Shown here piece by piece: positions 18,907 to 27,054 of a stretch of 64,000 nt of DNA. The stretch covers positions 3,151,501-3,215,500 of the forward strand of contig NZ_CALSBP010000002.1 of assembly GCF_943373825.1 (NCBI RefSeq), written 5' to 3'. Each line of letters opens with the position of its first letter. Within the stretch, counting starts at the first letter, position 1. A model generated the notes under the pieces. It saw nothing but the letters and a program-made list of their open reading frames with translations, was not told the origin of the DNA and did no database searches. This DNA is from Aquimarina spinulae (GTDB lineage Bacteria; Bacteroidota; Bacteroidia; Flavobacteriales; Flavobacteriaceae). The translations under genes and the position numbers were made by a program.

Positions 18907-19392
18907 CTAACAACAACCGCTACCTGGGGCGCAAGAAGCTGCTTCTTCAGCATTAGTTTCTGTAATTCCACATACTTCTTTTGCTTTGCAGTCTGTAGGG
19001 TTTACAGTAAGTTTCAGTATTAATTGATCTTTTTTAATTTCAAAATCTGCAATGTGCAATTGTGCAGTATGAAACATAGTATTTCCATATTCTATTTTTA
19101 CTACAGCATCCATTTCATAAGATTTCATCTTTCCTACCTTTCTTAATATTGCCAGAGCTTTATAGGTACTCATATAGTCTGATTTACCTAATTCACCTGG
19201 GCTTTCCCATAGTTGAATAATAGTTTCTTTCCAGAAATCGGTACCAGCGCCGCAATCTACGGCATCTACGGTAATATGTTTTACTTCGGTAATATGGTAA
19301 TTAGTCCCTACCAACATTCCCGGAGCATATTCGAATAGTAATGATTTATCTTGATGTTCTGCTAATAGCGTTATAAAGTCTGATGTATTCAT
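18907..19392 (-). CDS. Ars-associated protein, DUF6428-like, cysteine-rich C-terminus
   Basis: 161 residues, no signal peptide. The sequence begins MNTSDFITLLAEHQDK and reads as a compact alpha/beta fold; the last 30 residues are rich in cysteine (CKAKEVCG, CAPGSGCC). I recall this type as DUF6428, a family found mainly in Bacteroidota ars operons, but the name rests on memory. A soft-metal role, such as binding arsenite or delivering it, is inference from the cysteines and location. It is tightly coupled to the acetyltransferase gene. Confidence 0.7.
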   Translation of the reverse strand: MNTSDFITLLAEHQDKSLLFEYAPGMLVGTNYHITEVKHITVDAVDCGAGTDFWKETIIQLWESPGELGKSDYMSTYKALAILRKVGKMKSYEMDAVVKIEYGNTMFHTAQLHIADFEIKKDQLILKLTVNPTDCKAKEVCGITETNAEEAASCAPGSGCC

Positions 19393-19414
19393 GATTTTTA
19401 ATGATTAATAAAGT

Positions 19415-19738
19415 TTAACAACAATTTTTTTTGGTGGTATTAAAAAATGAGTTTAGATTTTTTTGCAAAGCAGTCCATCGATCGATATCGATACAGTAAC
19501 ACATGCTTTTGCCTTCGATTTCTCCTTTGAGTAATCCTATGCTTTTTAATTCTTTAAGGTGCTGAGATATCGTAGCCTGCGCCAATCCTATTTCTTCAAC
19601 CAAATCATTACATATGCATGTATTTTGTTTACTAATATATTGAAGAATAGCAATACGTGCAGGGTGGCCTAATATTTTGAAAAACTGTGCTAATTCATTT
19701 TGTTGTTGATCGAATATTTGCGTCTTGGTAATTCCCAT
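19415..19738 (-). CDS. arsR: ArsR/SmtB-family arsenic-responsive repressor
   Basis: 107 residues, a winged-helix repressor: HPARIAILQYISKQNTCICNDLVEEI, recognition helix QATISQHLKELKSIGLL. Two cysteines lie in the alpha3 region (CIC) and two at the C-terminus (NCC), any of which may be arsenite ligands. It likely represses its own operon through the palindrome 15 bp upstream and lets go when arsenite binds. First gene of the operon. Confidence 0.93.
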   Translation of the reverse strand: MGITKTQIFDQQQNELAQFFKILGHPARIAILQYISKQNTCICNDLVEEIGLAQATISQHLKELKSIGLLKGEIEGKSMCYCIDIDRWTALQKNLNSFFNTTKKNCC

Positions 19739-19752
19739 AATTAATATTATAA

Positions 19753-19770
19753 TATCGCAATATTACGATA
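19753..19770 (-). promoter_or_regulatory. ArsR operator palindrome
   Basis: TATCG (19753-19757) and CGATA (19766-19770) are inverted around 8 bp, matching the shape of ArsR-binding sites. It sits 15 bp before the arsR start codon, where binding would block transcription. Confidence 0.6.
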
Positions 19771-19783
19771 ACAAAATGAAATA

Positions 19784-19815
19784 AAAAAGCTAGAAGTTAA
19801 AATTTCCAGCTTTTT
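19784..19815 (-). terminator. Terminator-like hairpin between the TM2-domain gene and arsR
   Basis: AAAAAGCT and AGCTTTTT form an 8-bp stem with three more pairs after one mismatch. On the minus strand it lies downstream of the ars operator side and upstream of nothing; on the plus strand no gene enters it. The position suits separation of the ars promoter from the next genes. A short A/T run on both sides allows either strand. Confidence 0.45.
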
Positions 19816-19819
19816 ATTA

Positions 19820-20227
19820 TTAGAACCAAGGCTTTCTACCAACCTGATAGGTTTGATAAAATTCTTCGTCAGATTTTGTTAAATACATAATACCTTCTAC
19901 AAGACCAATAATCGATGGAACGTATATAGTTAATATTCCTATACCTAAACACATTAGAGGAAATGAGATTAAAGTTATTCCCAGTAGAATAAAACCTTCT
20001 TTTTGGTACCCCAAAATGAATTTATGAACTCCAAGCCATCCTAAAAAAATTGCTAAAATACCGGCAAGAACTTTTTTGTTATCCGCAGAATTAACAAGTT
20101 CTTTAGCCTCTTCAGCAAAATCACTGGCTGCTTCTTTGGCATCACTAGCAAACTCTTTTGCTGCTTCTGCCGCTTCTTCTGCTCCTTTTTTTATATCGTC
20201 CCCTAGGTTGTTGTTTTCTTCACTCAT
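19820..20227 (-). CDS. TM2-domain membrane protein with Ala/Glu/Lys-rich N-terminus
   Basis: 135 residues. Residues 1-48 are a low-complexity amphipathic helix (KKGAEEAAEAAKEF and similar). A TM2 domain follows: two transmembrane segments with the turn motif GWLGVHKFILGYQKEG in the first half and an Asp-containing tail. TM2 proteins are small inner-membrane proteins of poorly defined function. The N-terminal helix may bind the membrane or DNA; unclear. Confidence 0.85.
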   Translation of the reverse strand: MSEENNNLGDDIKKGAEEAAEAAKEFASDAKEAASDFAEEAKELVNSADNKKVLAGILAIFLGWLGVHKFILGYQKEGFILLGITLISFPLMCLGIGILTIYVPSIIGLVEGIMYLTKSDEEFYQTYQVGRKPWF

Positions 20228-20351
20228 GTTGTTAAAAAGATTTATTAGTTTGGAGAAAATTACAAAAAAATATCAATTAAAAATCAGAAGATTAGTAAGA
20301 ATATTTATAAGTATAAATTATTAGTATATAGGATAACTATAGTAGGGTAAA

Positions 20352-20382
20352 TTTTGATAAGTCATATTTATTGTTATATTTG
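20352..20382 (+). promoter_or_regulatory. Well-formed Bacteroidota promoter
   Basis: TTTTG (20352-20356) and TATATTTG (20375-20382) are separated by 18 bp, a good match to the -33 (TTTG) and -7 (TAnnTTTG) boxes of the Bacteroidota primary sigma factor. The expected transcript starts near 20389, giving a leader of about 47 nt before the ATG at 20436. Confidence 0.6.
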
Positions 20383-20435
20383 GTATAACAACTTTGAATA
20401 AAAAAACAAACACTAACCTTTTAAATTTGAAAACT

Positions 20436-20858
20436 ATGATATGGGGAATCTCATTAATCGTTTTAAGTATTCTTGCAGTACCATCATTACTATTATCTAA
20501 AAAACCAAATGCAAAAGAGCTTTTAGAGAAAATTGAACCTTACCAGGGTTGGATTGGATTTATATTTTGTATTTGGGGTATTTGGGGTATTATTTCTGCA
20601 ATTTTAAACCTGGGGTGGCTTACAACATATCCTATTTGGTGGATAACCTTGTTAGCAGGAAATATTGTTTCTGCAGCATTAGGATTTATGCTTGGATTTG
20701 GTCTCATCAGTAAATATTTTTTATCCAAAAGTGAAGAGGCAAAAGAAAAAGCAAATCGCCTTAGAGAAAAACTAGCTCCTAAACAAGGTAAGCTAGGTAT
20801 CGTAGGAATAATCGTTGGCTGCTGGATGATAGTAGCATCTCTTTTATTCTTTATGTAA
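20436..20858 (+). CDS. Small four-helix inner-membrane protein, unrecognised
   Basis: 140 residues from the ATG at 20436 (MIWGISL); the TTG at 20394 is only just past the promoter and unlikely. Four hydrophobic segments are visible (about 1-20, 37-57, 63-88, 117-139), with a charged loop [16 protein letters not shown] before the last. There are no catalytic motifs. I do not recognise a family. It has its own promoter and converges on the VOC-domain gene over a shared terminator. Confidence 0.7.
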   Translation: MIWGISLIVLSILAVPSLLLSKKPNAKELLEKIEPYQGWIGFIFCIWGIWGIISAILNLGWLTTYPIWWITLLAGNIVSAALGFMLGFGLISKYFLSKSEEAKEKANRLREKLAPKQGKLGIVGIIVGCWMIVASLLFFM

Positions 20859-20880
20859 TATTCTAAATGAAATTATATAT

Positions 20881-20912
20881 AAAAAAGGTTGGCTACATAG
20901 CCAACCTTTTTT
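20881..20912. terminator. Bidirectional terminator
   Basis: AAAAAAGGTTGGCT (20881-20894) and AGCCAACCTTTTTT (20899-20912) pair perfectly around ACAT. It serves the membrane-protein gene on the plus strand and the VOC gene on the minus strand. Confidence 0.9.
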
Positions 20913-20922
20913 TGTTAGGGTT

Positions 20923-21306
20923 TTATAAGAATGCTTTATCGACTGGTTCCCAAAGCTCAATTTTATTACCTTCTGGATCTATAATCCACCCAAATTTACC
21001 ATATTCATATTCTTCTACTTTATCAATAACAGTTACTCCTTCGTTTTTAAGAACTTCGAGAAGTTTGGTTAGGTTTTCTACTCTGAAATTCATCATAAAT
21101 TCTTTCTTACTTGGGGCAAAATAAGTGGTGTCGTCTTTAAAAGGACTCCATTGTGTAGAACAATCGTTACCTTCTTTGTCTTTCCACCAGAATGTACAAC
21201 CATAGTCATCTGTATTAAAACCCAGATGATCCCTGTACCAATCTTTTGTTTTTTTTGGATCAACTGTTTTAAAAAATATACCCCCTATTCCTGTTACTCG
21301 TTTCAT
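20923..21306 (-). CDS. VOC-superfamily (glyoxalase/bleomycin-resistance fold) protein
   Basis: 127 residues, one vicinal-oxygen-chelate module pair: IFFKTVDPKKTKDWYRDHLGF, then MNFRVENLTKLLEVLKNEGV and FGWIIDPEGNKIELWEP. The His/Glu metal ligands appear only partly (Glu in IELWEP is present; a first His is not obvious), so metal-dependent catalysis is uncertain. Likely function: small-molecule binding or a lyase or dioxygenase; it cannot be narrowed. It follows the DUF1801 gene by 10 bp on the minus strand, so the two are probably cotranscribed. Confidence 0.8.
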   Translation of the reverse strand: MKRVTGIGGIFFKTVDPKKTKDWYRDHLGFNTDDYGCTFWWKDKEGNDCSTQWSPFKDDTTYFAPSKKEFMMNFRVENLTKLLEVLKNEGVTVIDKVEEYEYGKFGWIIDPEGNKIELWEPVDKAFL

Positions 21307-21316
21307 AGTTATATTG

Positions 21317-21775
21317 TTATTTGTTTTTTACTTTAGATTCATACATTGCAATCCATTCTTGCGGAGTCATTTTGCTAGATAATTCTGCGATCAATTTCAT
21401 CGGAATCTGATCTATTTTTTTGAAACGGATACAACTTTTACCCATATCTAATTTTGTTTTTACATACTTAGGATATTCACCAACAAACCAGTTCATTAAT
21501 TCGGGATTTGCATAAATACCACTATGATAGACTGCTATAAAATTCTTCTGCGAAGCAATATTCATAAAGGGTAAAGGTAATTTGGGATCACAGTGGTACC
21601 CATCTGGATATAAGCTGTGCGGTACAACATATCCTATCATACCATAGCTAATCTCTTCAGAAAATCCTTTGGGAAGATTGTCTTTTATTACTTTTCTAAG
21701 CATACTCATGACTTCCTTTCTTTCTTCAGGAATAGCCTCTATATACTCATCAGGTGTTTTGGCTTTGTATTGCAT
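21317..21775 (-). CDS. DUF1801 (YdhG-like) protein
   Basis: 152 residues. The family features are the N-terminal TPDEYIEAIPEERKEVMSMLRKVIKDNLP, then EISYGMIGY, NIASQKNFIAVYHSGIY and GKSCIRFKKIDQIP. The fold is related to an iron-chaperone-like family (YdhG) of unproven role. It precedes the VOC gene and follows the DUF4199 gene by 14 bp; this looks like a small operon. Confidence 0.78.
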   Translation of the reverse strand: MQYKAKTPDEYIEAIPEERKEVMSMLRKVIKDNLPKGFSEEISYGMIGYVVPHSLYPDGYHCDPKLPLPFMNIASQKNFIAVYHSGIYANPELMNWFVGEYPKYVKTKLDMGKSCIRFKKIDQIPMKLIAELSSKMTPQEWIAMYESKVKNK

Positions 21776-21789
21776 ACTATTTTTTATTG

Positions 21790-22311
21790 TTAATTACCTG
21801 GTATTGGTTTACGTTGTAGTATTAGTGCTGAAATTAATGAAATTATAAATCCAATCATAAATACCGTTGCAAACATTAAAAAGAAGCTCATAAACCTGTT
21901 AGAAAATAACTCTTTTTGGGCTTCTAACTCGGCCAATTTAATTTTAAGTTCGGCTTCTGGGAGAGAATTTTTCATTTGTTCAACGTAATGCGAATAGTAT
22001 TCTGTCATAAAATCCGGATTTATATATTTGATATAAATTACATCTAATATCCCAAACGCCAAAGCGGCAATAAGAGTGATAAGTATACCGATCAATAATG
22101 CTTTTCCAAAGGAAACAATACCATTATTTTCTTTATCCCGATAATGTTTAATGCCAAGGAACACAAAAAGTAACGATACTATTATACCGGCATATCCAAT
22201 TACCTCCTGAATAGAATAATCCAGGTTTTTCCCTAAAAACCATCCTGCAAGTGCTAATAGACATATAGAAATGGCACTTCGTAACCCATAACGTATAATT
22301 GTATTTTTCAT
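21790..22311 (-). CDS. DUF4199 membrane protein
   Basis: 173 residues from the ATG at 22311 (MKNTIIRYG); the longer frame to 22368 adds an improbable leader. Four membrane segments (about 9-25, 30-48, 68-90, 140-165) with a charged periplasmic or cytoplasmic loop between the third and fourth. The pattern IRYGLRSAISICLL and the GILDVIYIKYINPDF segment are typical for DUF4199, a family almost limited to Bacteroidota. Function unknown. Confidence 0.8.
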   Translation of the reverse strand: MKNTIIRYGLRSAISICLLALAGWFLGKNLDYSIQEVIGYAGIIVSLLFVFLGIKHYRDKENNGIVSFGKALLIGILITLIAALAFGILDVIYIKYINPDFMTEYYSHYVEQMKNSLPEAELKIKLAELEAQKELFSNRFMSFFLMFATVFMIGFIISLISALILQRKPIPGN

Positions 22312-22412
22312 TGATTTATATGTATTTATTGTTAGACCCAAATGTAAATTTAGGCTAGTAAATAGCATTCATACTAAAGTATGAAATTTAGAATATATGA
22401 GGTCGAAATACT

Positions 22413-22829
22413 TTAAAGAGGTATAATTTGTAGCTCTTTTGCAATTTGTATAGCTTGAGTACGTCGTTTTGCATCAAGTTTTACCAGCATATTAGAAACA
22501 TGAGTTTTTATAGTACTTTCTGAAACAAAGAGTTTTTCGGCTATCTCCTTATTTGATAATCCCATAGCAATCTGGCATAATACTTCATATTCTCGTTTAC
22601 TTAACCCCAGTTCTTCAATCTTTTGATAATCTATTTCCTGTGCAGGATTTTTCTTTTTGTGTAAGACTCTTTTATTTATAACTATGCCAATTACAAAAAA
22701 AATAACAGCAATTATGGCAATTACAGTTTCTATTGATGTATCACCTGCAATAACAGTATATTTACTTAACTGAAAAAGAGCTAGTATTGCTAAGACTAAA
22801 GCGGCAAAAGTAAAAATTGTTTTCCTCAC
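22413..22829 (-). CDS. Membrane-anchored LuxR-type transcription regulator
   Basis: 138 residues starting at the GTG at 22829. An ATG at 22910 would overlap the upstream gene by 56 bp and give an unlikely basic leader, so the GTG is preferred. Two membrane segments (about 1-20 and 35-55) come first, then a LuxR/FixJ HTH: LSKREYEVLCQIAMGLSNKEIAEKLFVSESTIKTHVSNMLVKLDAKRRTQA (in two parts here for length). There is no receiver domain. Membrane-tethered HTH proteins of this kind occur in Bacteroidota, but the signal they sense is unknown. Confidence 0.75.
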   Translation of the reverse strand: MRKTIFTFAALVLAILALFQLSKYTVIAGDTSIETVIAIIAVIFFVIGIVINKRVLHKKKNPAQEIDYQKIEELGLSKREYEVLCQIAMGLSNKEIAEKLFVSESTIKTHVSNMLVKLDAKRRTQAIQIAKELQIIPL

Positions 22830-22854
22830 TCTATAAATGTAGTAAAACTGAAAT

Positions 22855-23475
22855 TTAATTTGAAAGCAAATCAATTTCTTGTTGAAGGTTTTGTTTTGCA
22901 TTAGCTTCAAACCTTTTATAGAAGTGTTCAGATTTAAAGATAGCTGGCATATTTATAAAATGATTTAAAACTTTGATTCTTCCTTTGTTATACATAAAAT
23001 CAGGATAGTATTTATATTCTTTCCTTACGTTTTTGTAATAAGTCTCATAGTTTTTCGAATCACTTCCTAATATAGAGAGATCTGCATCAGTAAAATAGTT
23101 GATATCACTACTTTCAGAATTGTTGTGCCCTTTGGTGGCCAATATCATATCATAGCAAAGAGTGATACGATTTTTGTTTATCGATAATGAATTTAGCACT
23201 TCTATTGCTTTCTTTGCACTTTGTTCTTCATTATCCTGTTTTAGTATGTTGTAAATATAATCATGATAAAACAAAGCAAATAAAACCATATCCCAATCTT
23301 TGATTTCGTTTTTGACTTCAACCAAATTATGATAAAGATGGTCTAGATGTGACAGATTATGGTAGTATCTGGTCTTTTTACTATGTTGTTTAACAATATG
23401 ACCCCACAAGGACTCAATATATTTTGAATCCTGAGTGTAGTTTGATAATAATTTAGTAAATACTTGTTTTAACAA
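22855..23475 (-). CDS. HD-domain metal-dependent phosphohydrolase-like protein (COG4339 type)
   Basis: 206 residues. The conserved segments are RYYHNLSHLDHLYHNL, ALFYHDYIYN (HD), EEQSAKKAIEVL, a histidine after MILATKGH and TDADLSILG, all typical of the predicted HD superfamily hydrolases of COG4339. The metal ligands are the first His, the HD pair and the Asp in DADLSILG. The substrate is unknown. Its stop region overlaps the start of nothing; it is preceded by the dehydrogenase gene with a 7-bp overlap. Confidence 0.8.
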   Translation of the reverse strand: MLKQVFTKLLSNYTQDSKYIESLWGHIVKQHSKKTRYYHNLSHLDHLYHNLVEVKNEIKDWDMVLFALFYHDYIYNILKQDNEEQSAKKAIEVLNSLSINKNRITLCYDMILATKGHNNSESSDINYFTDADLSILGSDSKNYETYYKNVRKEYKYYPDFMYNKGRIKVLNHFINMPAIFKSEHFYKRFEANAKQNLQQEIDLLSN

Positions 23476-24410
23476 AACTCTGCTTTAATTTTATCAACGA
23501 TTGTCTGGGCTAATTTTTCTTTAGACTCTACAGTCCAACCAGCAACATGCGGACTTAAGATCACATTATTCATTTTAAGGAGTTTCTTAAATTCTTTTGG
23601 CATGTCATTTTCTGAAGTAAATAAATTTTCAAAAGATGATTTTTCATATTCTAAAACGTCCAAACCTGCTCCTACTATTTTTCCTTCTTCTATACCTTTA
23701 ACCAAATCTTCGGTAACTACACTTTTTCCGCGAGCTGTGTTGATCAACCAAAACGGTTTTTTAAATCTATTAATAAATGTTGTATCGATCATGCCAATAG
23801 TTTTAGAGGTTTCAGGAGTGTGCAGGCTTAAAACGTCGGTTTTTTCAAAAAGCTCATCAAGTTCTACTTGTGTTGCATCGCTGTTTTCTACATCATCTTT
23901 AATGTCATAGCAAATAACTTCGACTGCAAAACCACGTAGTTTTTTTGCAAAGGCTCTACCCATATTTCCATACCCGATAATACCCACCGTTTTTCCATCT
24001 AGTTCTACACCACGATGCTCTTCGCGAAGCCATTGTCCGTTTCGTACACTATGATCTCCATTATTTAATTTATTAAATAACGATAATATCATTCCTAATG
24101 TATGTTCGCCCACAGCATTGCGATTCCCCTCTGGTGCGTTAAATAGTTTGATCCCTAGTTTCTCGGCATGTTGGATATCAATATTTTCTAATCCGGCACC
24201 TATTCGACCTATAAATTTTAGGTTTTTTGCCTTGTCTAAAAATATTTTGTCAATTTTAAATCTACTACGAATGATAATCCCACTATAATTATGAATTTTG
24301 GATTCGATTTCTTCTTTTGTAGAAGTATAATCTTCATCATTTTGAAAACCAACTACTACAAGTTGACTTAAAAGTAGAGGGTGATTTGTATCGAGGTGAA
24401 GTATTTTCAT
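23469..24410 (-). CDS. D-isomer 2-hydroxyacid dehydrogenase (3-phosphoglycerate dehydrogenase-like)
   Basis: 313 residues from the ATG at 24410. The Rossmann glycine motif is GIIGYGNMGRAFAKKL, and the catalytic Arg (INTARG), Glu (GLDVLEYE) and His (SPHVAGWT) are in place. No ACT domain follows, so it is the short type. In flavobacteria such genes are often annotated as serA-like, but without serB/serC nearby the substrate is not certain. It overlaps the HD gene by 7 bp. Confidence 0.9.
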   Translation of the reverse strand: MKILHLDTNHPLLLSQLVVVGFQNDEDYTSTKEEIESKIHNYSGIIIRSRFKIDKIFLDKAKNLKFIGRIGAGLENIDIQHAEKLGIKLFNAPEGNRNAVGEHTLGMILSLFNKLNNGDHSVRNGQWLREEHRGVELDGKTVGIIGYGNMGRAFAKKLRGFAVEVICYDIKDDVENSDATQVELDELFEKTDVLSLHTPETSKTIGMIDTTFINRFKKPFWLINTARGKSVVTEDLVKGIEEGKIVGAGLDVLEYEKSSFENLFTSENDMPKEFKKLLKMNNVILSPHVAGWTVESKEKLAQTIVDKIKAEFC

Positions 24411-24628
24411 ATATTTTGTATAGGTTTTCAAAATTAAGTATTAAACCCGTATTATATACTAAAATTATCTCAAATTGAGAGGTTATAATTACGTAGAGAT
24501 ACGAATATTATTATAAAAATGGGATTCATAAATTTGTCCGCATATCTTTCAGTTGATAGTGAAGAAGATATTTGTCTTTTACTTTTTAGATATACGACAA
24601 ATTTCCCTTACATAATAAACCTCAGAAT

Positions 24629-26938
24629 ATGAAAAAACTATTACCCTTCGCAGTCGTAGCATTTTTAGGATTTTTCAATACCATAATTGCACAGGTTGGA
24701 AACCAATCTACAGGATCTGCTATTACTCCAACACAATCAATATCTAATCGTACACCTCTTCCTTATGACGGTACGGTAACGTATACTACTGGCGGTACTA
24801 TTACCAATGGTGATTGGAATCTTTCTATAGGGCCTGGTGCTGGTGCTTCTTTAACCTCTGCCTACAGTAATGTGTTAATAGGGGGGATGGCCGGGGCATT
24901 ATTTGAAGATACTGGTGTTAATGATAACATTGTTATTGGAAATTTTGCAGCGGATCAAACGTCAGGTACTTTTGATAATGTATTTATCGGTAATTATGTA
25001 GCTAGAAATGCTACAGGTAGTGATAATGTTGTAATTGGTTCTGAGGCAGGTAAAGCAATGACAACCGCAGGAGATAATGTGATTATTGGAGAACAAGCCG
25101 GAGAGTTTTTAACAGAAGGAGATGATAATATAATGATAGGTAATTTTGCAGGTAACGAAACCACAACTTCAAGTGATAATATTTTTATAGGAAGTAATGT
25201 TGGGATGCGTAATACAACGGGGTATAGCAATACTTTTGTTGGAGGAGACACCGGAGAATCCTTTCTTAATGCCTCTGGAGAAGATAACACTACAGGGTAT
25301 TTCAATGCTTTTTTTGGCTCTGGTGCTGGCCATGATAATGGTGCGGGTGCCGAAAATACATTTATAGGTACAAAAGCAGGTGCGCGTAATGAACATGCTA
25401 ATGGAAATACTTTTATAGGATATGAATCGGGTGTAAGAAATAATGTAAGTAATGGTACAGGTAATGCAAACCATAATACATTTGTAGGATGGAAATCGGG
25501 AGCTTCAAATGAAGAAGGAGCAAATAATGTAGTAATGGGCTATGATGCAGGTTTTGATAGTGATGGTAGTAATGATAATGTAGTAATAGGGTATTTAGCC
25601 AAAATTGATGGTACTACAGATAGGTCTAACAATGTGTTACTTGGTGCAAATGCTTTTACCAACAATAATAATTCGATGGCGATTGGTGCTAATGCCAGAG
25701 CAACAGGAGATTATGCTATGGCGATAGGAACTGGAGCTTCTGTAACCCGTGCAAATAGTATGGTTTTTGGTGGGGTTACTATTGCTGATAGGGTAAGTGT
25801 TGGGATCGCAACCGCCACACCCAATCAAAATGCATCCCTTGAACTAGCCGATATTGATAAAGGTTTTTTGGTTAATCGAGTGACAACAGCGCAAAGAACA
25901 GCTATGGAAACTACCGCGGCAAGTGGAAATCCTTTGGCAGCTACCGAAGCCGGAATGATGGTGTACGATACTGATTTATCTGCATTATTTGTTTGGGATG
26001 GGACACAATGGGTAAATTCTACGGTAGACACAGATACCGATACTGACAATCAAACCATTGATGTGTTTCAATTAACAGATAATGATCTAGAGCTATCCTT
26101 ATTAGACGATGCCGAAGTTACCAAAACAGTAGATTTATCAAAATATTTAGATAATACCGATAGTCAGGAACTTTCAATAGCAACAAATACGCTTAGTCTT
26201 TCTGGTGGAACCAATACAATTGATCTTTCTAATTACCTGGATAATACAGATCAACAGGACCTGGATTTATCCGGGAATACTTTGAGTCTAACTAATGATG
26301 GAAGTACAGTAGATTTATCAGTATATTTAGATAATACTGATGCACAAACATTAAGTTTTAGTGCAGGAAGCCTAAGTATTACTGGTGGGAATAGTATCGA
26401 TCTTTCAATATTGCAGGATGGAACTGGAACTGATAGTCAAAGCCTTACTTCAGCTACACTCACAAATAATGAGTTAACGATTGCCATCCAAAACGGAAGT
26501 TCGGTTACCGTAGACCTTTCGGCTATATTAACGCCACTTCAGGATGAAAATCAAACACAACAAACCGAAATTGAAAATCAACAATCTCAGATCACCGCAC
26601 AGCAAACGCAAATAGATGATTTGATCAATCGTATAGAAGCTTTAGAGAATAATACTGTTGGTAGTCTTAATAAAGGAAATCTTCCTATACTGTATCAAAA
26701 TATTCCAAATCCATTTAACGAGACGTCATCTATCAAATATTATCTGCCAGATGGAATCAACAATGCTTCTGTTATATTTAGTAATTCGATTGGACAGTTG
26801 GTCTCTACAGTTGCTATTAAACAAAGCGGAGATGGAGAGTTAAATATCAACAGCGATGGATTAGCTTCTGGTACGTATTTTTATACTTTATATGTTGGAA
26901 GTCGAAAAATCGATACTAAAAAAATGGTGATAGAATAA
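24629..26938 (+). CDS. T9SS-secreted protein with YadA-head-like repeats
   Basis: 769 residues. A signal peptide (residues 1-23) precedes repeated units of the kind DNVVIGSEAG, NIMIGNFAG and NVLIGGMAG from about residue 70 to 370. These repeats have the periodicity of trimeric-autotransporter head repeats (YadA/Hep_Hag), which form a beta-roll. A second region (about 380-640) alternates LDLSGNTLSL-like and DNTD-rich motifs. A coiled coil (about 640-680, QSQITAQQTQIDDLI) leads to a type A T9SS sorting domain (LPILYQNIPNPFNETSSIKY to the final MVIE). It is likely carried to the outer surface and attached. Function is probably adhesion; the partner is unknown. Confidence 0.85.
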   Translation: MKKLLPFAVVAFLGFFNTIIAQVGNQSTGSAITPTQSISNRTPLPYDGTVTYTTGGTITNGDWNLSIGPGAGASLTSAYSNVLIGGMAGALFEDTGVNDNIVIGNFAADQTSGTFDNVFIGNYVARNATGSDNVVIGSEAGKAMTTAGDNVIIGEQAGEFLTEGDDNIMIGNFAGNETTTSSDNIFIGSNVGMRNTTGYSNTFVGGDTGESFLNASGEDNTTGYFNAFFGSGAGHDNGAGAENTFIGTKAGARNEHANGNTFIGYESGVRNNVSNGTGNANHNTFVGWKSGASNEEGANNVVMGYDAGFDSDGSNDNVVIGYLAKIDGTTDRSNNVLLGANAFTNNNNSMAIGANARATGDYAMAIGTGASVTRANSMVFGGVTIADRVSVGIATATPNQNASLELADIDKGFLVNRVTTAQRTAMETTAASGNPLAATEAGMMVYDTDLSALFVWDGTQWVNSTVDTDTDTDNQTIDVFQLTDNDLELSLLDDAEVTKTVDLSKYLDNTDSQELSIATNTLSLSGGTNTIDLSNYLDNTDQQDLDLSGNTLSLTNDGSTVDLSVYLDNTDAQTLSFSAGSLSITGGNSIDLSILQDGTGTDSQSLTSATLTNNELTIAIQNGSSVTVDLSAILTPLQDENQTQQTEIENQQSQITAQQTQIDDLINRIEALENNTVGSLNKGNLPILYQNIPNPFNETSSIKYYLPDGINNASVIFSNSIGQLVSTVAIKQSGDGELNINSDGLASGTYFYTLYVGSRKIDTKKMVIE

Positions 26939-27028
26939 ATCTTTTTGTTTCAATATGCTTTCAAAACGCGTTTGTTAATTAAGTAGATTTTTACTTTTTG
27001 ACTAAAAATGATAATGAATTTATTGTCG

Positions 27029-27036
27029 TATTTTTG
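27029..27036 (+). promoter_or_regulatory. -7 box candidate for the TPR-LuxR gene
   Basis: TATTTTTG matches TAnnTTTG, 18 bp before the ATG at 27055. No -33 TTG at a good distance. Confidence 0.35.
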
Positions 27037-27054
27037 AGAACAACCTGTCTACAA

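Noticed and set aside
17924..19738. An arsenite efflux gene (arsB/acr3) or arsM in the ars cluster.
   Set aside because: Every frame was read; none shows the membrane segments or cysteines of those families.
22413..22910. The LuxR-type gene starting at the ATG at 22910.
   Set aside because: That start overlaps the upstream HD gene by 56 bp and gives an unusual basic leader; the GTG at 22829 is better.
24994..26049. Antisense ORFs inside the YadA-like repeat region.
   Set aside because: Repeats on the coding strand create repeating open frames on the other strand; no separate family is seen.
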